A stretch of DNA of 23,324 nucleotides from Isoetes engelmannii (GCA_011763485.2 JAANSK020249385.1:1-23324), one strand, 5' to 3'; positions 9,407-19,629 are shown, counted from the first letter of the stretch. The notes: generated from the sequence alone by a model not told the origin. Numbers and translations: made by a program.

Positions 9407-11866
9407 TTATTAATCAAGCCATTTAGACCCCCAGGGCTCTATGGCAAAAGAGTACAAATAAATCAATAAATACTTTGGCACTTAATCTATAGCACCAGTG
9501 ATGTTAAAATTACTCATAAGAGAGTGAACAACTCATTTATGTCTTCTTTTTCTTTGAAAATATCTCTAAAATAAGGATATAATGTATGTGCAGGCAACTC
9601 AAAACGTTCACCAAGTGTGGAAGCTACAATATCATGCTCCTTACCCGATCATATACTGAACATTTCAAGAATGCATGTTCCTCATCTTCAATAGTTGGAT
9701 CGAGACAACTTGGACAAAACCGCTCATTACGAAGGACATTATCCCATCTGCCAGTCCCAATACACAAATCGTGAGATGATAACCTTATTCTAGAGATAAG
9801 CATGTGTTTTCTCCTGCTAATGCGTGAGAATAGATAAGGCTGCTCTTTATACTCTAACAGATCATTAAATTCATTTAGATAAAACTTCTTCTTCACATCA
9901 TGTTCATCGTTTATTTGCCACAATTTACGAATTGCTTGTGCAGCCACATACTCATGTATCTCTTTAAAATTTTTCGACACTGGACAAGAATCATTATCAA
10001 GCCATTTCCTTGTCGATTGCTTGACATAAGCATACCACTCTTTTGTTGCGCTATGAATAAGGGCCTGATATAGTAGCCCATCTATGTCCATGGATAGAAC
10101 TCTGTTAATAAATGAGATGGTTTTGCATAATGCCTCTACTTCAAGAGGTAATAGTCCCGTTTTCGCCAACATCATGCAATATGGGGTTTGTAATTTAACT
10201 CCCAATTCACCTATCAAAAATCTTTTCTGTATCTTCTCTATATCACTCCACCCCTTCAAAGACAAACTTGGCCCCCAAACCGAGCTTCCATAAAGGACCA
10301 TTGTTTTAACTTGTATCCCAAAAAAGAGCTTCCTTAATCGCCAATGATCAAAATTATTTATCTTACATTGATTCATCATACTATAGAATGCTCTAAGACC
10401 ACCCGACGCTCAAGTGGAACACTGCCTACATGAAATACTGTGTTATCCCGACCCCTCAAGACCATTATTTTTTACTTCTCAGGATTTATACTCATACTTT
10501 TTTGTTCACAAAAAGCACACAACGCATTCAAATGTTGTTGCAACCCACCCAGCTGGAGTCTTAGAAATTAACACAATGTCATCAGCAAAAAAGTAAGAGT
10601 TGTAGAACATACCTCCCCAATTGGGCTCTTAAGCCCCCAAGCCTCCTCATCTAATTTTCCAATTCATCTATGAATAAGCCAAAAAGAGTCCGAGAGCAAG
10701 GGCAACCTTGCTTAATCCCAATAGTATTCTGCACCCTTTCTGGCCTTGTAAATGGGAAAGATAGTTCTACAAGTACTCTTTCATATAAGCACGCGACTGC
10801 ATGACAAAGTTCTTCATGAACTTGTAGCATTTCCAAGCCTATAAGCAAGCTCTTTTCTCTGTACTGTATCGAGGGCTTTTGTGAGATCTATAAAAGCAAG
10901 ATATCTTTTGTTACCAGCACCCTTTGCACCTTCTGATAACACACGGAGTGTGACTAGATGTTCTAGAGTGGAATGATCATTTCTAAAACCCTGCTGACAA
11001 AAGGCTCGTAGGTCACTCTCATCAGCCCATGAGGACAATTTTCGTTCAAGCATTGAAGCAAATAATTTAACATGAATGGTCTGATAGTTCCACACATCCT
11101 CCTTATTACCAGCCTTATGAATAGGTACGATCCTGTTCAAACACCATGCATCAGGAAATCCATTTTTCAACGCATCACTACATAGATTGGCAAGGAATTC
11201 ATGTAATTTGGATCCTCCCCACTTCAAAAGCTCCATTGGCCTGTTTGAGTTACATGTTAAGGCCATTTGCCATATTCTGAAGAGCATCGGAAACATCTGC
11301 ACTAGTAAAAAGCTATGATACCTCACCATTAAATGAGAAAACTTCTACATGTGTAGTCTGATATAAACCCCTTACTAGAGAAAAAAGATCATTCTTTAGA
11401 ATATTATCTATGTATGTATGTTTCTGGAACATGTTAAAAAATCTCTTTGGGTATCTTTCTCCGCCATTACCATCTCCTGATGGTTTTGCATCCAACCTCT
11501 TTTCTTTCTTTTCACTATAATCTTGTAATATTTCAAATCTCGTTGCTCTTTACTTTGCTTAGATGTCATCTTTGCCTCAAGGCATTCCTTGTCTAACCAC
11601 TTATTATCTCGTTTTTTTTTTCCTGTGTGGATTTGTATAGCCAAAAACAGAGGATGCAACATCATGAACCATATTTTGAATAAGTACATTTCTTTCCATA
11701 CCATCTTTCCAATTTATGTTTTCTAGTTCCTGAGTCAATAAATCTTCATATTTAGATGCTAATTTATAGCTCACCTTTAGTCTCGGTTGTGGCAAAACTG
11801 GCAGCATACCTTTGTCACATTTTACATCCAAGGAAATATGCAAGGGTGCATGGGTTGGTAGCATGT
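9387..11866 (-). pseudogene. LINE-B, 5'-truncated non-LTR retrotransposon
   Basis: On the minus strand, frames chain from the end of an endonuclease-like region (THAPLHISLD near 11850) through a linker. The RT follows with ELLKWGGSKLHEFLANLC, RIVPIHKAGNKEDVWNY, QQGFRNDHSTLEHLVTLR and FIDLTKALDTV (first Asp near 10887). Next are GIKQGCPCSRTLFGLFIDEL (about 10651-10710) and FADDIVLISKTPAG (FADD at 10578-10589). One long frame, 9624-10379, covers the C-terminal half with VLYGSSVWGP and ends in a zinc-finger-like C-x2-C-x9-H-x4-C motif (9660-9716). At least five frame breaks or stops make it inactive. Most of the endonuclease is missing, the usual 5' truncation. The 3' end near 9387 reads GATTAATAAATT then an A-rich ATTTAA repeat, fitting a LINE tail. 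It is a relative of LINE-A, not a copy. Confidence 0.85.
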
Positions 11867-13136
11867 AAATCCCCTAGAGCCAGTATCCAAAGTTAAGCAC
11901 CATTATAATCGAAGAACTTAAAAGACAGGGGAATTTAGTAATGTATGTTATATTTCACGACCCTTTAAGAGAATTGAAGTTTACAAGGCAATTTCATGTT
12001 CATGGATGCAAGAGATTAACTGAATTCTATGGAGTATAATACCTCGACTCGTGGCAACAATGCAATATCCCCACCCACCAAGTGTGCGTCTTCGTCAAGG
12101 TTTAGGTGTATTAACCATAAAGTAATAAGAGCACTAGGAATTAATTTACACTGACATTTGCACCTTATTCGATGACCAATTAACATCACCTTATTGTTAT
12201 GCTGGCAATTTCCACCATAAATTAGGCCAAAAAAGTCATTCAATATACCCTCACTACATAGTTCATGGGAAGAATGGAATAACAATCTATCTAAAAGAAA
12301 ACGACAAAATCAATTTGTTATAATTTTACCAAAGATAAAGTGATGAGAAAACCTTTATGGACAAAATATCATCGTAGGTTGCGTCATCATTCCGACGTCA
12401 TGAGCATATGACTATATATATTTGTCTTCAACAAAGGTAATAGTGGCTTGTAGAGGAGCTATTCAAACTTATTATCTTAGGACTGCACGTGGAACAATAG
12501 ATGTGACTATAAGGTTTGTAAATATAGAGTTGTAGCAACATATGGAGGTCACATATTCAAAGTGCGCTACGGATCGACAGATAGAGTGTTAGGCTTATTA
12601 TTATAGTAAATAAATTAACAATTGGGGTCCATGTTAAGTCAGGCATCATTTCTTTTCAGCTAGATTAAACATAACCAAAGATACACGTACTTTACTGTCC
12701 CCTCCCCTAATCAACTTAGAATCAATGGCTAGAATGGTGACAAAACATAAGAAATAGATTACATTTCTTAAGCGACAAGAATTAGTGCAAGGAAAATAAT
12801 TTAAAAGGCACTTTGGAGAAGAGAACATGTGCAATGAGAATATCTCTTGTACTAGTCATTATGTAGGCACAAGATGATACATATGTTGTCTAAGGGGATA
12901 AACTAGAAAGGGGGGCATCACCACCAAGAGGGGGGACAAATTTTAGAGGGCGAGCCGTTAAAACAAAGCATTGAGATGGTCCATGTAAAACCCTAAAATT
13001 TAAAAGGATGAACAAGGATCATCATCTCATTGTCAAAGTAAGGAGTATCTTACAAAAGATTTGGCATTTGAGGGAAAGGACAACCTAAGGAAAATAATAA
13101 AGCTAAGAAACTGTACAAGAGAAAGCAAGATTCACT
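11867..13136. other. Region between LINE-B and the NAC gene, no gene recognised
   Basis: The right end should hold the 3' untranslated region of the NAC gene, read on the minus strand. I could not place a clear AATAAA signal close to the stop codon. An 89-codon open frame on the minus strand at 12016-12285 resembles nothing I know and has no supporting features. The rest is AT-rich with no visible transposon ends. Confidence 0.5.
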
Positions 13137-13354
13137 TCACTGCTGGTGGCTGGTGTTAATCATAAAATGCTGGCTACCAAATCTGGCAGGAGACTCTGTA
13201 GCATTGAGGGCTGGCCCATGAGAATACAACAAGGGGTCAGCACTGTGAAAGGAAGGAGGCTGGAACTCAAGCTGCAAGGTTGGGAAGAAGCCCTGCTGAT
13301 GTTTGGTGTAGAACTGGTTGTGGTTCTGGTTCTGGTTCTGACTTTGGCTATGGC

Positions 13355-13388
<34 letters not shown>

Positions 13389-14668
13389 ATGGTCTTTGAA
13401 GTATGGACTTTGCCTGGTTTGGATTTGATCTTCCAAAGATCCAGCACCACTGTGGCTCATGAAGATCTGCCATGGCTGATCATATTTCCAGCCCTGCTCC
13501 TGCTTTGAGGTGGTGGTGCTACACCTTGTGTAGTTTGTCAGGTTCTCATTTTGACCCCTAAAGGTGAAATTGACTGCTCCTGATGATGATGTCTCCCTGT
13601 TGTTTGCTGCCATCAAAGTGTGCATGAAACTCTCTTGTTGTTCCATGAAATCATTCAGTGACCCTAGCCGCGGTAGACTCGATAACTTCGATTCGTCGAT
13701 ATCGGGCAAAGATGCTAGCACATCTTCTTCTAAGCTTAACACTGCTTTCTTCTGATCTGTTTTTGAGGTTGTTCTGTGTAACTTGGACTTCTTCTTGTAT
13801 ATTCTACACAGAACCCAATCATCTAACTGCAAGAACCAAAAGAAAAAGTCTATTTGTTAGGTAATGAAGGTTGACAGGTGTGATTCTGATAGCAACATGT
13901 CACAGTGTGGAGCAGAAATAATGGAGTAAAATGGGAGATTTTCTTCTTCTTTTTTGTGTTGTACACATAAATTGAAGCTGTGAGGAATAAAAAGAGAGAG
14001 ATTACTGTGCAAAGAGGGCAAAAAAGACGCCAAAAACTGTGTCAGAGAAGAATACATTCAATTCAAGCATTCCGAGGAGCTAAAACAGAATAACGGAAAA
14101 GAACCCAGAACAAAACTCGAGAAAAAATGATCAGGCTATGAAATATGAGGCAGATTATAAATAAATAAAATACCCTGAGAGAGCCCTTTCGCCGGACTGT
14201 AGAGGGCTTGAGCAGATTCTCGACAAGGCGATACTCGTGCATAATCCAATTGGTTTTGAGGCCTCTGGGAGCTCTGCCTTTGTAGAAAACCAGAGCTTTT
14301 TTAACTCCGACCTTCCGGTTATCAGAGGAAGAAACAATTGGTTTATCAGTTCCGGTGGCTTTCCAGTAGCCCGAAGCCGCGGCTCTGTTGGGCCTGGCTC
14401 CATTTGGGTATTTCCGATCCCTCGGGCTGAAGAAATACCACTCCCTTTCTCCGAACAAGGCATGCGCCGGAAGCTCCCATGGATCAAACTTGTATAAATC
14501 CACCTCTGCTATTATCGGAATTGGCCCCCCCAGCGGATTCGTGCCCGCCGAAGCCTTTTTCGACAGATAATGCACCACCAATTCTTCATCCGTCGGATGG
14601 AACCTGAACCCCGGCGGGAGGTGCAGATTTGCCAGAGCTATGGCGCCGGAATTGGAATTTTCCTGCAT
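13137..14668 (-). CDS. NAC-domain transcription factor, two coding exons
   Basis: This predicts a nuclear DNA-binding regulator of the plant-specific NAC family. Coding exon 1 is 14174-14668 (165 codons) and exon 2 is 13137-13826 (229 codons plus TGA), giving 394 residues. Splicing joins GSLR to [12 protein letters not shown] in frame. The NAC domain spans residues 17 to about 177: [14 protein letters not shown] (17-30), [14 protein letters not shown] (54-67), [15 protein letters not shown] (76-90), the DNA-contacting WKATGTDK (102-109), [15 protein letters not shown] and NWIMHEYRL (140-148). The tail has [21 protein letters not shown] (202-222), like tails of NAM/NAP-type NACs, a KYDQPWQIF patch and a Q/N/S tract (312-336). 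The start is the first ATG of the frame, with A at -3. The open frame continues upstream without another ATG. Many NAC genes have an extra intron inside the domain, and it is absent here. Which developmental or stress role it has cannot be read from sequence. Confidence 0.95.
13321..13388 (-). repeat. Hexanucleotide repeat coding the Q/N/S tract
   Basis: On the plus strand the unit is GGTTCT with some GGCTCT and GGCTAT variants. On the coding strand it reads CAGAAC and CAGAGC, giving alternating Gln-Asn and Gln-Ser. About eleven units are visible. The repeat length is a multiple of the codon, so expansion or contraction keeps the frame. Low-complexity Q/N tails occur in transcription factor activation regions, but a role here is inference. 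Confidence 0.9.
13827..14173 (-). other. NAC intron (347 bp, phase 0)
   Basis: The donor is CTCAGG followed by GTATTT and the acceptor is a T-rich run ending TTCTTGCAG before TTAGAT. Removing it joins complete codons for Arg165 and Leu166 inside the most conserved C-terminal block of the NAC domain, where plant NAC genes commonly carry an intron. Open frames read inside it are not coding. Confidence 0.93.
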
Positions 14669-15736
14669 TCTGTGCTCCGGATTTGAACCCACAAGGCAAA
14701 AAAAACAGTAGATATATATATGAATCTGGCCACCCAATTACTTATAGAAGTAGAATTCTCGGGCTTTCAATTCTGGCGAAAAGCGTCCCCGCCAATAGAC
14801 TCACACCCAGAATCCAAAACCCAACAGAAAAAATCCAGCAATTTCCACCTGGAAGTGCGAAAAGAACCCGAAAATAAACACAGATATTTCAACACTGCAG
14901 CATATTTAAGCATGCATAAGAGGCCAAAAAGAGGGCTAATTTTTTGTATCAAAATCGTGGGGATGCATTAACCGATTCAAAGCTTACTTAGACGGAGAGA
15001 TATGGAGCTGTTTGAAGCGAATTGAGGGATTTAATAGAAAAATAAAAGCAGAAGAATAGAAGCATCATACGATGTATGCCGAAAACGACAAGGCCGAACA
15101 CGCGGCACCATAGCAACCATATCAGATTGACGGACTGGGACCTCTCCGGCGCCACGTTAAAGCCAGAAATGTATGCACTAGCACTCTGTTTTCCGTCCAT
15201 TTTTTTGACTCTAATTTAACACAGTCCAGATTCTCGTTTATCCTTCACTTAAATCTAAACTACTTACAGTGTTTAGTAAATTATTCTAGTTTCACTTTTC
15301 AAATTTATTTTATTCCGTCACAGTGGCTGGCAGCTCTGTCTGCTTTATTAAACCCAGATCAGATCCTGTGCTGTCCATACTTATTTCATGATTTGCAGCC
15401 GTGTTTAAGATTCCTGGCGATTTTATTTAATCCTAATCTCTTTCATTTGCACGCTAATCCAATCCCGGAACTGTGTACTTGGATGAATTTGTTCGTTTTG
15501 CAGGGACCATTTCCACGTTTTTGCTTCTTAGCATGTCCTTGATTCACTGCTTGCTACTTTCTTTGTTTTGCTTGTGGACTAGATCGTGACATGACAGTAA
15601 AAAAATCGGTGTCAAGCATCTGTCTGTTTTGATCACGTGAGGGTGGCGCATCATCTTCACGTAGAAATGCCCTTTCAACGGCCCTGATTCTTCCTCCTTG
15701 TACTCTAGCTTGATGTGTCTATATGTTCCATCCCTA
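14669..15736 (-). promoter_or_regulatory. Upstream region of the NAC gene
   Basis: This should hold the 5' untranslated region and promoter, read on the minus strand. No clear TATAAA box is present. A CTATTAAATC stretch at 15028-15037 is the nearest TATA-like candidate. A GTAAGC donor-like site (14982-14987) and a GCACAG acceptor-like site ending at 14670, one base before the ATG, could define a 318 bp intron in the 5' untranslated region, but nothing confirms it. A 70-codon open frame starting at 15200 on the same strand is out of frame with the NAC start. It could be an upstream frame if transcription begins that far back. Confidence 0.4.
15634..15639. promoter_or_regulatory. G-box (CACGTG)
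   Basis: A palindromic CACGTG within ATCACGTGA lies about 970 bases upstream of the NAC ATG. G-boxes bind bZIP and bHLH factors and form the core of ABA-response elements. One six-base site this far out could be chance. Confidence 0.3.
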
Positions 15737-16309
15737 GGTCCATACTCTATCTATACTTCATCTCTGACGCGGCCGAAGCTTCGTATTCTTCCATTGAATC
15801 TACCCTCATCCCCGATCCCGCCTGCTTCCGTGCTCTTACCCCCCTCCTCTCGGGGATAAGAAATCTATACCTCTAATGCACCTACTTAATGGTTGATTTT
15901 GTATCATTATCTGCCATCTTGCAGATCCTTCTCATGGTTTTATTATGGATTGTGGCTAATTTTGTCGTTATTCTATTCATAAGGAATATTTACAAAGCGC
16001 GTCGTCAAGTCAATCACTGCTAATCAACCCAACAAAATGACTTCAAATTCTGATGTAACCTTCGTTTGATTCCTTGTTTGTTCATGATAGCACCACTTTC
16101 ACAACTGAAGATAATAGGTACATACCTTCTTTCAATTCTACCCGTTGTGAACTCTATAGTTAAACAATAAGCGAGACTTTCAAACTAAAAGGTTAGATTA
16201 TGTGTAACATTGCAAACTAGAGGTTAGATTATGTATATTCCATCGCATCACACAGATCATGAGATCATATGAAGAGCTTCGTTACTCTTATTTCCATTTA
16301 GAATGAGAA
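15737..16309 (+). repeat. Block of about 575 bp, direct repeat copy 1
   Basis: This stretch recurs at 16903-17488 in the same orientation with high identity by eye. Both start GGTCCATACT and end near TTATTTCCATTTAGAA. I recognise no protein or transposon domain in it. Both copies are followed, after different spacers, by a LINE-A reverse transcriptase segment, so the repeated unit is the block together with LINE sequence. Confidence 0.9.
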
Positions 16310-16361
16310 TTCCTTCGGACAAGTGGTCATTGCAGCTTCAGGGCTCTAGTGGATGTGGACA

Positions 16362-16490
16362 TGGAACTCTCTTCCCCCACCCAAGGTTAGGGTTCTTCTG
16401 TGCCAGGTGGTGCACCGTTGCATCCGGGTGAATGTCCTGGTGATCAGGTTTAAGTCCGGTGTGAGTCCTTTTTGCCCTTGTTGTGGCTTC
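16362..16490 (+). pseudogene. zf-RVT-like fragment
   Basis: One open frame reads LPPPKVRVLLCQVVHRCIR and then GVSPFCPCCGF. This resembles the plant zf-RVT domain found at the C-terminus of many plant LINE proteins, where a LPPKV-FLWR helix is followed by a CP-C-G zinc-binding knuckle. The expected Trp is replaced and the His part is missing because the sequence switches to LINE-A at CTCCCATGGTGCC. It lies in the spacer of the first repeat unit only. The second unit has LINE-A sequence there instead. The assignment is tentative. Confidence 0.45.
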
Positions 16491-16902
16491 TCCCATGGTG
16501 CCCATCTTGACGGCGTTATTTCATAGAGCATTGCAAGAAGGCTCCACCCCACACCCCCCCTCCCCAGTAGCAGAGTTGTGCTCATATACAAGGCAAGTCA
16601 TCCTCACTACCCAGCCAACTATCGCACCATCATGGTCAGCTCCCTCTTTTGCAAATTGTTGGCTGGCATCCTTGAGCAACGACTGACGATATGGGCAGAG
16701 GACGCGGAAGTGCCTGCCCTTACACAGATAGGCTTTCGACTCAGACACTCTACCATTGACTATATCTTCACTCTGAGAACTCTGATTGAAGATAGTAGGA
16801 ACCGCTAGCAAGACTTGTACTGTTGTTTTGTAGATTTCGCAAAAGTTTTCGACACTGTACCTCGTGAAAGTTGTGGGACAGATTGAGACAGCTGGGGACC
16901 CT
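16485..16902 (+). pseudogene. LINE-A reverse transcriptase fragment, copy 2
   Basis: The plus strand gives NYRTIMVSSLFCKLLAGILE, LTQIGFRLRHSTIDYIFTLR and, after a TAG, FVDFAKVFDTVP with the first catalytic Asp kept. Family members share the NYRTIMVSSLF and GFR-HSTI blocks with copy 1 (8530-8990) and copy 3 (17548-18526). A C-rich stretch at about 16543-16564 interrupts the frame where copy 1 reads LPPQWT. The match ends at GGGGACCCTGGT, where the second copy of the 575-bp block begins. Confidence 0.85.
16543..16564 (+). repeat. C-rich tract inside LINE-A copy 2
   Basis: The tract carries runs of four to seven C and replaces the segment that in copy 1 codes LPPQWT. It differs in length and pattern from the matching tract in copy 3. 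Confidence 0.8.
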
Positions 16903-17488
16903 GGTCCATACTGTATGTATACCCCTTGCTTCATCTATGACGCGGTCGATGCTTATCGTATTCTTCCATGTGAATCAAGCCTCATCTCCGATCCCGCCTG
17001 CTTCCGAGCTCTTACCCCCCTCCTCTCACGGATAAGAAATCTATACCTCTAATGCACCTACTTAATGGTTGATTTTGTATCATTATATGCCATCTTGCAG
17101 ATCCTTCCCACGGTTTTATTATGGATTGTGGCTAATTTTGTCGTTATTCTATTCATCAAGAATATTTACAAAGCGCGTCATCAAGTCAATCATTGCTAAT
17201 CAACCTAACAAAATGACTTAAAATTCTGATGTAACCTTCGTTTGATGCCTTGTTTGTTCATGATAGCATCACTTTCACAACTGAAGATAATAGGGTTACA
17301 TACCTTCTTTCAATTCTATCCGTTGTGAACTCTATAGTTAAACAATAAGCGAGACTTTCAAACTAAAGGTTAGATTAAGTGTAACATTGCAAACTGGAGG
17401 TTAGAGTACGTATATTCCATCGCATCACAGAGCTCATGAGATCATAGGAAGAGCTTCGTTACTCTTATTTCCATTTAGAACGAAAATG
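16903..17488 (+). repeat. Block of about 575 bp, direct repeat copy 2
   Basis: This is the second copy of the block at 15737-16309. It begins where LINE-A copy 2 is cut. Near its start it carries an insertion of about ten bases relative to copy 1 (CCCCTTGC near 16922). It ends near TTTCCATTTAGAA and is followed by a 60-base spacer and LINE-A copy 3. Confidence 0.9.
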
Positions 17489-17622
17489 CTTTATGGTTTA
17501 GGGTAATTCATATTCTTATATAAAAGTATCGTGCAAAGGAACCATGTATGCAACTTGTCAAATGGGTTGGGCCTCCCATGGTGCCCATCTTCACGGCTTA
17601 TTTCATAGAGCATTGCAAGAAG

Positions 17623-17648
17623 CTCCCCCCCCACCCCCAACACCCCAG
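17623..17648 (+). repeat. C-rich tract inside LINE-A copy 3
   Basis: The tract has eight Cs, then five Cs, then AACACCCC. It lies at the same protein position as the C-rich tract of copy 2, where copy 1 has the plain sequence coding LPPQWT. Confidence 0.85.
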
Positions 17649-18112
17649 TGGACCACTAGCAGAGTTGTGCTCGTATACAAGGCAGGTAATCCTCACTGCA
17701 AAGCCAACTATCGCACCATCATGGTCAGCTCCCTTTTTGCAAATTTTGGCTGGCACACGGCTGACGATGGACAGAGGACGCGGAAGTGCGTGCTCTTACA
17801 CAGGCAGGCTTCCGACTCAGGCACTCTACCATTGACTATATCTTCACTCTGAGAACTCTGATTGAAGATAGTAGGAACCGCCGGCAAGACCTGTACTCTT
17901 GTTTGTGGATTTCACAAAAGCTTTCGACACTGTACCTCGTGACAAGTTGTGGGACAGATTGAGATAGTTGGGGACCCCGGTTGACTTGCAAAATGCAATA
18001 TATAGATTATATGGAGCATGCTCAGGTCGTCTAATACCACTAGGACAACCTGTTGTTAGTAATATTGGAGTGTGCCAGGGCTGCCCCCTCTCTCCGGCGC
18101 TCTTTGGCCTGT

Positions 18113-18131
18113 GGGGGGGGGGGGTGGGGGG
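18113..18131 (+). repeat. G12-T-G6 run inside LINE-A copy 3
   Basis: Twelve Gs, one T and six Gs stand between the LFGL and YADD blocks of the RT. The run shifts the frame. Such a run could form a G-quadruplex and is also prone to sequencing and assembly error. Confidence 0.9.
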
Positions 18132-18526
18132 CTCAACTCATGCACTCGCCAACTCATATACGCTGACGACATCGACCTATTGGCCTACACTTTGCAAGAC
18201 ATGCAGTATACCTGGATGTTCAGGACACTTTCTGCCAGTTCACTGATATGCGGGTTCTTGCCCAAAACTAGAGTATTGCTAATTTCATCATCCCATCAGC
18301 CAAGACCTCCCTCCTTCACTTATCAGGGACAGAACATAGAGGTGGCTCCGACCTACAAGTATTTGGGAATTGAGTTTCCAACCACCACACACTGGGACAC
18401 TTACATCAGATTACGCATCACAGCAGGCTGGAAAGCTCTATATGCCATTACAACAATAGCCACAAGACAGAGTTGTATGCCTGATGTCACCAGGCACACC
18501 TCTTTAGGGCCCTGCTCGAGTCTGTT

Positions 18527-19108
18527 CTCCTATACGGGGCGGAAGTGTGGGGTCCGGTAATATTAGGCCACCTGGAATGACCTAAAACAGGTACATAAGG
18601 TCTTCCTAGCATGAGCATTTGGAGTAGTCCACAGTTCCCTATCAGATCCTGCTGCAAGAGACGGGTTTCCCACCCCTCCAGAGGGCCACACTAGATCGCT
18701 ATATCATTTACTTCCAGAAGGTAGTCCGTATGGGTGATACCCATTTTCCAAATCTGGCTTTAGCTGGAGCAATGGGTCCTCAACGCCTCAATGCTTGCTG
18801 GAAGGACATAAACAGGCTCAGTGGTTCTCTCAATGGAATGTACAGGCATACAGATGCGTGCAGGTACGAACGAAGAAGAAGGAGCACGAGGAATTAAGGC
18901 AATACCTTGGTGCATGCTTCCTTAGCAAACTATGGGATGCAGATGCTCTCACATATGTCAAGATGGCACACTATCAGAAGCAAGTCAATCTCATGCTCAC
19001 ATGAGGCCCCCACCACTACCTGCACACCCATTTTCTTATGAAGAAGCGCAGACTGATAGCTTCCATCCGCACGGCCTCCGCATTGAGATAGACCGGTGGG
19101 CTCGGGAG
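18527..19108 (+). pseudogene. LINE-A C-terminal half, duplicate 1
   Basis: Frames give EELRQYLGACFLSKLWDADA, then a TGA (19001-19003), then GPHHYLHTHFLMKKRRL and RTASALRIEIDRWARE just before the hAT insertion. The segment lies between the RT and the C-terminal zinc finger of LINE-A and corresponds to the long C-terminal frame of LINE-B. In duplicate 2 the TGA position is CGA, so this stop arose by a C-to-T change after duplication. Confidence 0.8.
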
Positions 19109-19622
19109 CAGTGATGATTTTAGTGGTACTATATCGCAATCTAGGCATCACTATTGGCGAAAATTTTAGGTTCAAGAATTTTTTGGAAGGCGATAGATTT
19201 TGCCCATTTAAGAATTTGTGTAGTGCATGTGACGATAAATGTTAATTACTAAAGTATTTGTGTAGTACTTGTGGCCATGTCTAAAATTTTACCATAGCAT
19301 TGTTGTCACAAGTGCAACATAATGACACACATAAGTGTCACTTACTAATGCTGTAAGCTCCCCTTTTGTATTCGTGATTGTATCTAAGGGTACTATTTTA
19401 TCAAATACAGTTGTGTATCCCTTGGTAAAGACATCAAATGGGATTGCATGATCATATCCTATAGAGATTTAAGGCATAAGTATGACACATATTAAAATTC
19501 AAAACCTTCACTTCTATATACTCGCTGGCTATGTAGATGTTTAAGTATTATCATTAGAGAGGTGAAAAAGCTCCTCCACTATGTTCACATAGTTGGCGAA
19601 TATGGTAGACGAGGGGAAGGCT
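19109..19622 (+). mobile_element. hAT-type element, left part only (duplicated copy)
   Basis: It begins CAGTGATGATTTTAGTGG after CTCGGGAG, exactly as at 20211, and matches the complete copy up to the duplication junction. It has no right end. It is a by-product of the tandem duplication and not a second insertion, because the flanking LINE sequence is duplicated with it. Confidence 0.85.
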
Positions 19623-19629
19623 TTCCTAT

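Larger units (their letters stand above)
17548..18526 (+). pseudogene. LINE-A reverse transcriptase, copy 3
   Basis: This is the longest LINE-A RT segment. In several frames it gives MQLVKWVGPPMVPIF, VVLVYKAGNPHCKANYRTIM, FVDFTKAFDTVPRDKLW (17902-17950), GVCQGCPLSPALFGL (about 18067-18110), YADDIDLLAYTLQDMQ (YADD at 18159-18170) and YKYLGIEFPTTTHW. Both catalytic blocks survive at residue level. Frame is lost at a C-rich tract (17623-17648), at a deletion around 17745 and at a G-run (18113-18131). Between LFGL and YADD only about 17 codons remain, against roughly 30 in LINE-B, so coding sequence was lost where the G-run stands. It continues into the duplicated 3' half at 18525. Confidence 0.88.
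18525..19622 (+). repeat. Tandem duplication of about 1.1 kb, unit 1
   Basis: Unit 1 carries the LINE-A 3' half (18525-19108) followed by the left part of a hAT-type element (19109-19622). It is followed directly by unit 2 (19622-20726), which has the same order. TTCTCC occurs at the left start (18525-18530) and at the right end of unit 2 (20726-20731). The junction reads CTTTCCTATA. That pattern fits a duplication formed at a six-base microhomology. Confidence 0.88.

Noticed and set aside
12016-12285. 89-codon minus-strand frame between LINE-B and NAC
   Set aside because: It has no motif, repeat context or splice support, and length alone is not convincing in AT-rich plant DNA.
13146-13508. 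120-codon plus-strand frame with a Val-Leu-rich run
   Set aside because: It is the antisense of NAC exon 2. The Val-Leu run is the reverse reading of the CAGAAC repeat.
14677-14692. GGGTTCAAATCCGG on the minus strand, like a tRNA B box
   Set aside because: The flanks do not form a five-pair T stem, and no A box or acceptor stem lies at the proper distance.
14669-14737. Extension of NAC exon 1 upstream by 23 codons
   Set aside because: The extension starts at TTG, not ATG. The first ATG is at 14668 and has a purine at -3.
14988-15200. 70-codon minus-strand frame upstream of the NAC gene
   Set aside because: It has no family resemblance and is out of frame with NAC. It is at most an upstream frame in a long leader.
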